Positions 6,176-7,426 of a stretch of 7,426 nucleotides of DNA are shown piece by piece. The notes under the pieces are model-generated. The model was not told the DNA's origin, ran no database searches, and saw only the letters and a program-made list of their open reading frames with translations. The position numbers and the translations under genes were made by a program. The DNA is from Verrucomicrobiota bacterium (lineage in GTDB: Bacteria > Verrucomicrobiota > Verrucomicrobiia > Opitutales > UBA2995): contig JAPUIL010000385.1 in the NCBI GenBank assembly GCA_027297085.1, positions 1-7,426 of the forward strand. Direction: 5' to 3'. The first letter of the stretch is position 1. Every line of letters begins with the position of its first letter.

Positions 6176-7319
6176 TTAATCCTCCATTTTGATATCTTTG
6201 TTCCGCGAGGTTGGGCAACCGGCCCGCAGCCAACTGTGAACAAACCGATTAATATCCCCATCCATCACACCCTGAATATCAGAGGTTTCGACGCCTGTGC
6301 GCAAGTCCTTAACCATTTGATAAGGTTGAAAGACGTAACTCCGAATCTGGTTTCCCCAACCAATTTCACCCTTCTCTCCGTAAAACTGATCCATCTCGGC
6401 TCGCTTCTCATCCTGATTTTTTTCATAGATGCGAGACTTTAGGATGCGCATAGCGGTTGCCCGATTCTTGTGTTGGGATCGGTCATTCTGGCAGGCCACC
6501 ACGATCCCGGTTGGTAAGTGGGTTAATCGAATAGCGGATTCGGTCTTGTTAACGTGCTGCCCTCCTGCTCCGCTGGAACGATAAGTGTCAATCCGTAGAT
6601 CTTCTTCTTTGATCTCGACATCAGCGTCTTCGACAATTTCGGCAATCACATCCACAGAACAGAAAGAGGTATGCCTCCGTTTATTGGAATCAAAAGGCGA
6701 TATCCGCACCAAGCGGTGAACACCACGCTCAGCCTTGGCGTAACCATAGGCATTTAAACCACTAATCATCATGGTAACCCTACTGAGCCCGGCTTCCTCT
6801 CCTTGTTGCATGTCCTGCACTTCCACTGCGTAACCATTCCTTTCAGCCCAGCGAGTATACATGCGGTACAGCATTTCAGCCCAATCACAGGATTCAGTTC
6901 CTCCCGCTCCTGAGTGAATGGTAAGGAACGCATTGCATTTATCGTGAGGGCCACTTAAAAATGAGGCAATCTCGAGCTCCTCTAGACTCTTGAAAAGGTC
7001 GTCCGTGACAGTGCGCAATTCCTCAGAAAACTCTCCATCGTTCTCACCCTCTTCCTCATCAACCAGTTCTGCCAAGGCGTTGACGTCGTCCATTTGGCTT
7101 TGGAAGCCGGTCATGCTGGTTACCGACCGTTTCAACAGATTCATGTCCATCACCGTTTTTTGGGCAGTTGTCTGGTTATCCCAGAATCCTGGTTCTGCCA
7201 TGGTCGATTCCAGGACAGCTATTTGCGTCTGTTTATTCTCGACGTCAAAGATACCTCCAAAGGTATCCGCCGCGTTTATTAATCTCTTCTATTTTGGAAC
7301 GGGTTTCGGGAGTAATCAT
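6176..7319 (-). CDS. prfB: Peptide chain release factor 2 (two frames, programmed +1 frameshift)
   Basis: RF2 recognises UGA and UAA stop codons in the ribosomal A site and triggers peptidyl-tRNA hydrolysis. The first frame runs from ATG 7319 for 24 codons to a TGA at 7247-7245. After skipping one T, the second frame runs from GAC at 7246 to TAA at 6176, giving 380 residues. The joined N-terminus, [13 protein letters not shown], matches the RF2 family RGYLDYD region. The SPF stop-codon recognition tripeptide of RF2 (rather than the RF1 P-x-T) is at about 207-209. The catalytic GGQ lies in [14 protein letters not shown] at about 252-254, with the position before GAGGQ occupied by serine, close to the spacing in E. 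coli. The acidic stretch [15 protein letters not shown] lies in the N-terminal domain. It heads a tight block with the ATP-grasp and kelch genes. Annotation from the internal ATG at 7201 would truncate it by 39 residues. Confidence 0.96.
6181..6185 (-). promoter_or_regulatory. Shine-Dalgarno sequence deciding a GTG start
   Basis: On the minus strand GGAGG (6185 to 6181) lies seven bases before the GTG at 6173 and inside the last codons of prfB. This optimal spacing selects the GTG over the in-frame ATG at 6233, which would need a 58-base overlap with prfB and has no comparable site. Ribosomes ending prfB at 6176 would finish right at this start, so translation is probably coupled. Confidence 0.75.
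7244..7258 (-). promoter_or_regulatory. RF2 programmed +1 frameshift site
   Basis: On the minus strand the site reads GGAGG TAT CTT TGA C: GGAGG at 7258-7254, slippery CTT at 7250-7248, stop TGA at 7247-7245 and C at 7244. The known E. coli site is AGGGGG TAT CTT TGA C, so the Shine-Dalgarno-like stimulator, its three-base spacer, the slip codon and the poor-context UGAC stop are all kept. When RF2 is scarce, the ribosome pauses at UGA, slips forward one base on CUU and makes full RF2. When RF2 is plentiful, it terminates after 24 residues. This is autoregulation of prfB expression. Confidence 0.96.
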
Positions 7320-7410
7320 AAACGTCTCAAAGAAGAAAACTGCGTCGCTTTTGCAAGCTCGAACGCAATTCTTTGCCTTGCACACATCCAATCCTTACTC
7401 ACATTCCGAA

Positions 7411-7425
7411 CTATGAAACTCATAG
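7411..7425. repeat. Small hairpin upstream of prfB
   Basis: CTATGA (7411-7416) and TCATAG (7420-7425) pair around AAC at the very edge of the window, about 90 bases before the prfB start. It could be an operator, part of the next gene or chance, and the window ends too soon to decide. No clear promoter was found between it and prfB. Confidence 0.3.
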
Positions 7426-7426
7426 C

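Overview
The window carries six protein genes in two convergent blocks. On the + strand are a SurE-type nucleotidase (520-1308) and two glycosyltransferases, a GT2-like one (1726-2535) and a GT8-like one (2541-3458). On the - strand, reading inward from the right edge, are prfB for peptide release factor 2 (7319 to 6176), an uncharacterised ATP-grasp-like protein (6173 to 4749) and a six-blade kelch beta-propeller protein (4735 to 3611). The two blocks meet tail to tail across about 150 bases (3459-3610), where I see no convincing terminator hairpin.

The host is a bacterium of moderate GC. The classic RF2 frameshift site, SurE and the REP-like hairpins are all bacterial. The mixture of genes with and without a Shine-Dalgarno sequence, the REP-like hairpins and the short palindromic element are compatible with Verrucomicrobiota or a related PVC-group lineage, but this is inference from style. 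No phylogenetic marker was compared, so the assignment is tentative.

Non-coding content is unusually structured. Bases 1-519 hold no convincing gene but contain three REP-like hairpins (45-64, 300-320, 392-417). The first two share a CCCCG-NN-GCAAG-N(3-4)-CGGGG pattern. Between surE and the GT2 gene sits a 266-bp gene-less element (1376-1641) bounded by perfect 31-bp terminal inverted repeats. It has symmetrical subterminal repeats, internal hairpins and a GC content far above its flanks, so it looks like a MITE-type non-autonomous mobile element.

The strongest functional result is that prfB is a two-frame gene. A 24-codon leader ends at CTT TGA C, preceded at the correct distance by GGAGG, and the rest continues in the +1 frame. 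This is the autoregulatory programmed frameshift of RF2 and gives a 380-residue protein. Two genes are packed tightly behind it: the ATP-grasp-like protein starts at a GTG two bases after the prfB stop, using a GGAGG inside the last prfB codons, and the kelch gene follows 13 bases later. The ATP-grasp/kelch pair is the best candidate here for an undescribed functional unit. The two glycosyltransferases probably build a cell-surface glycan.
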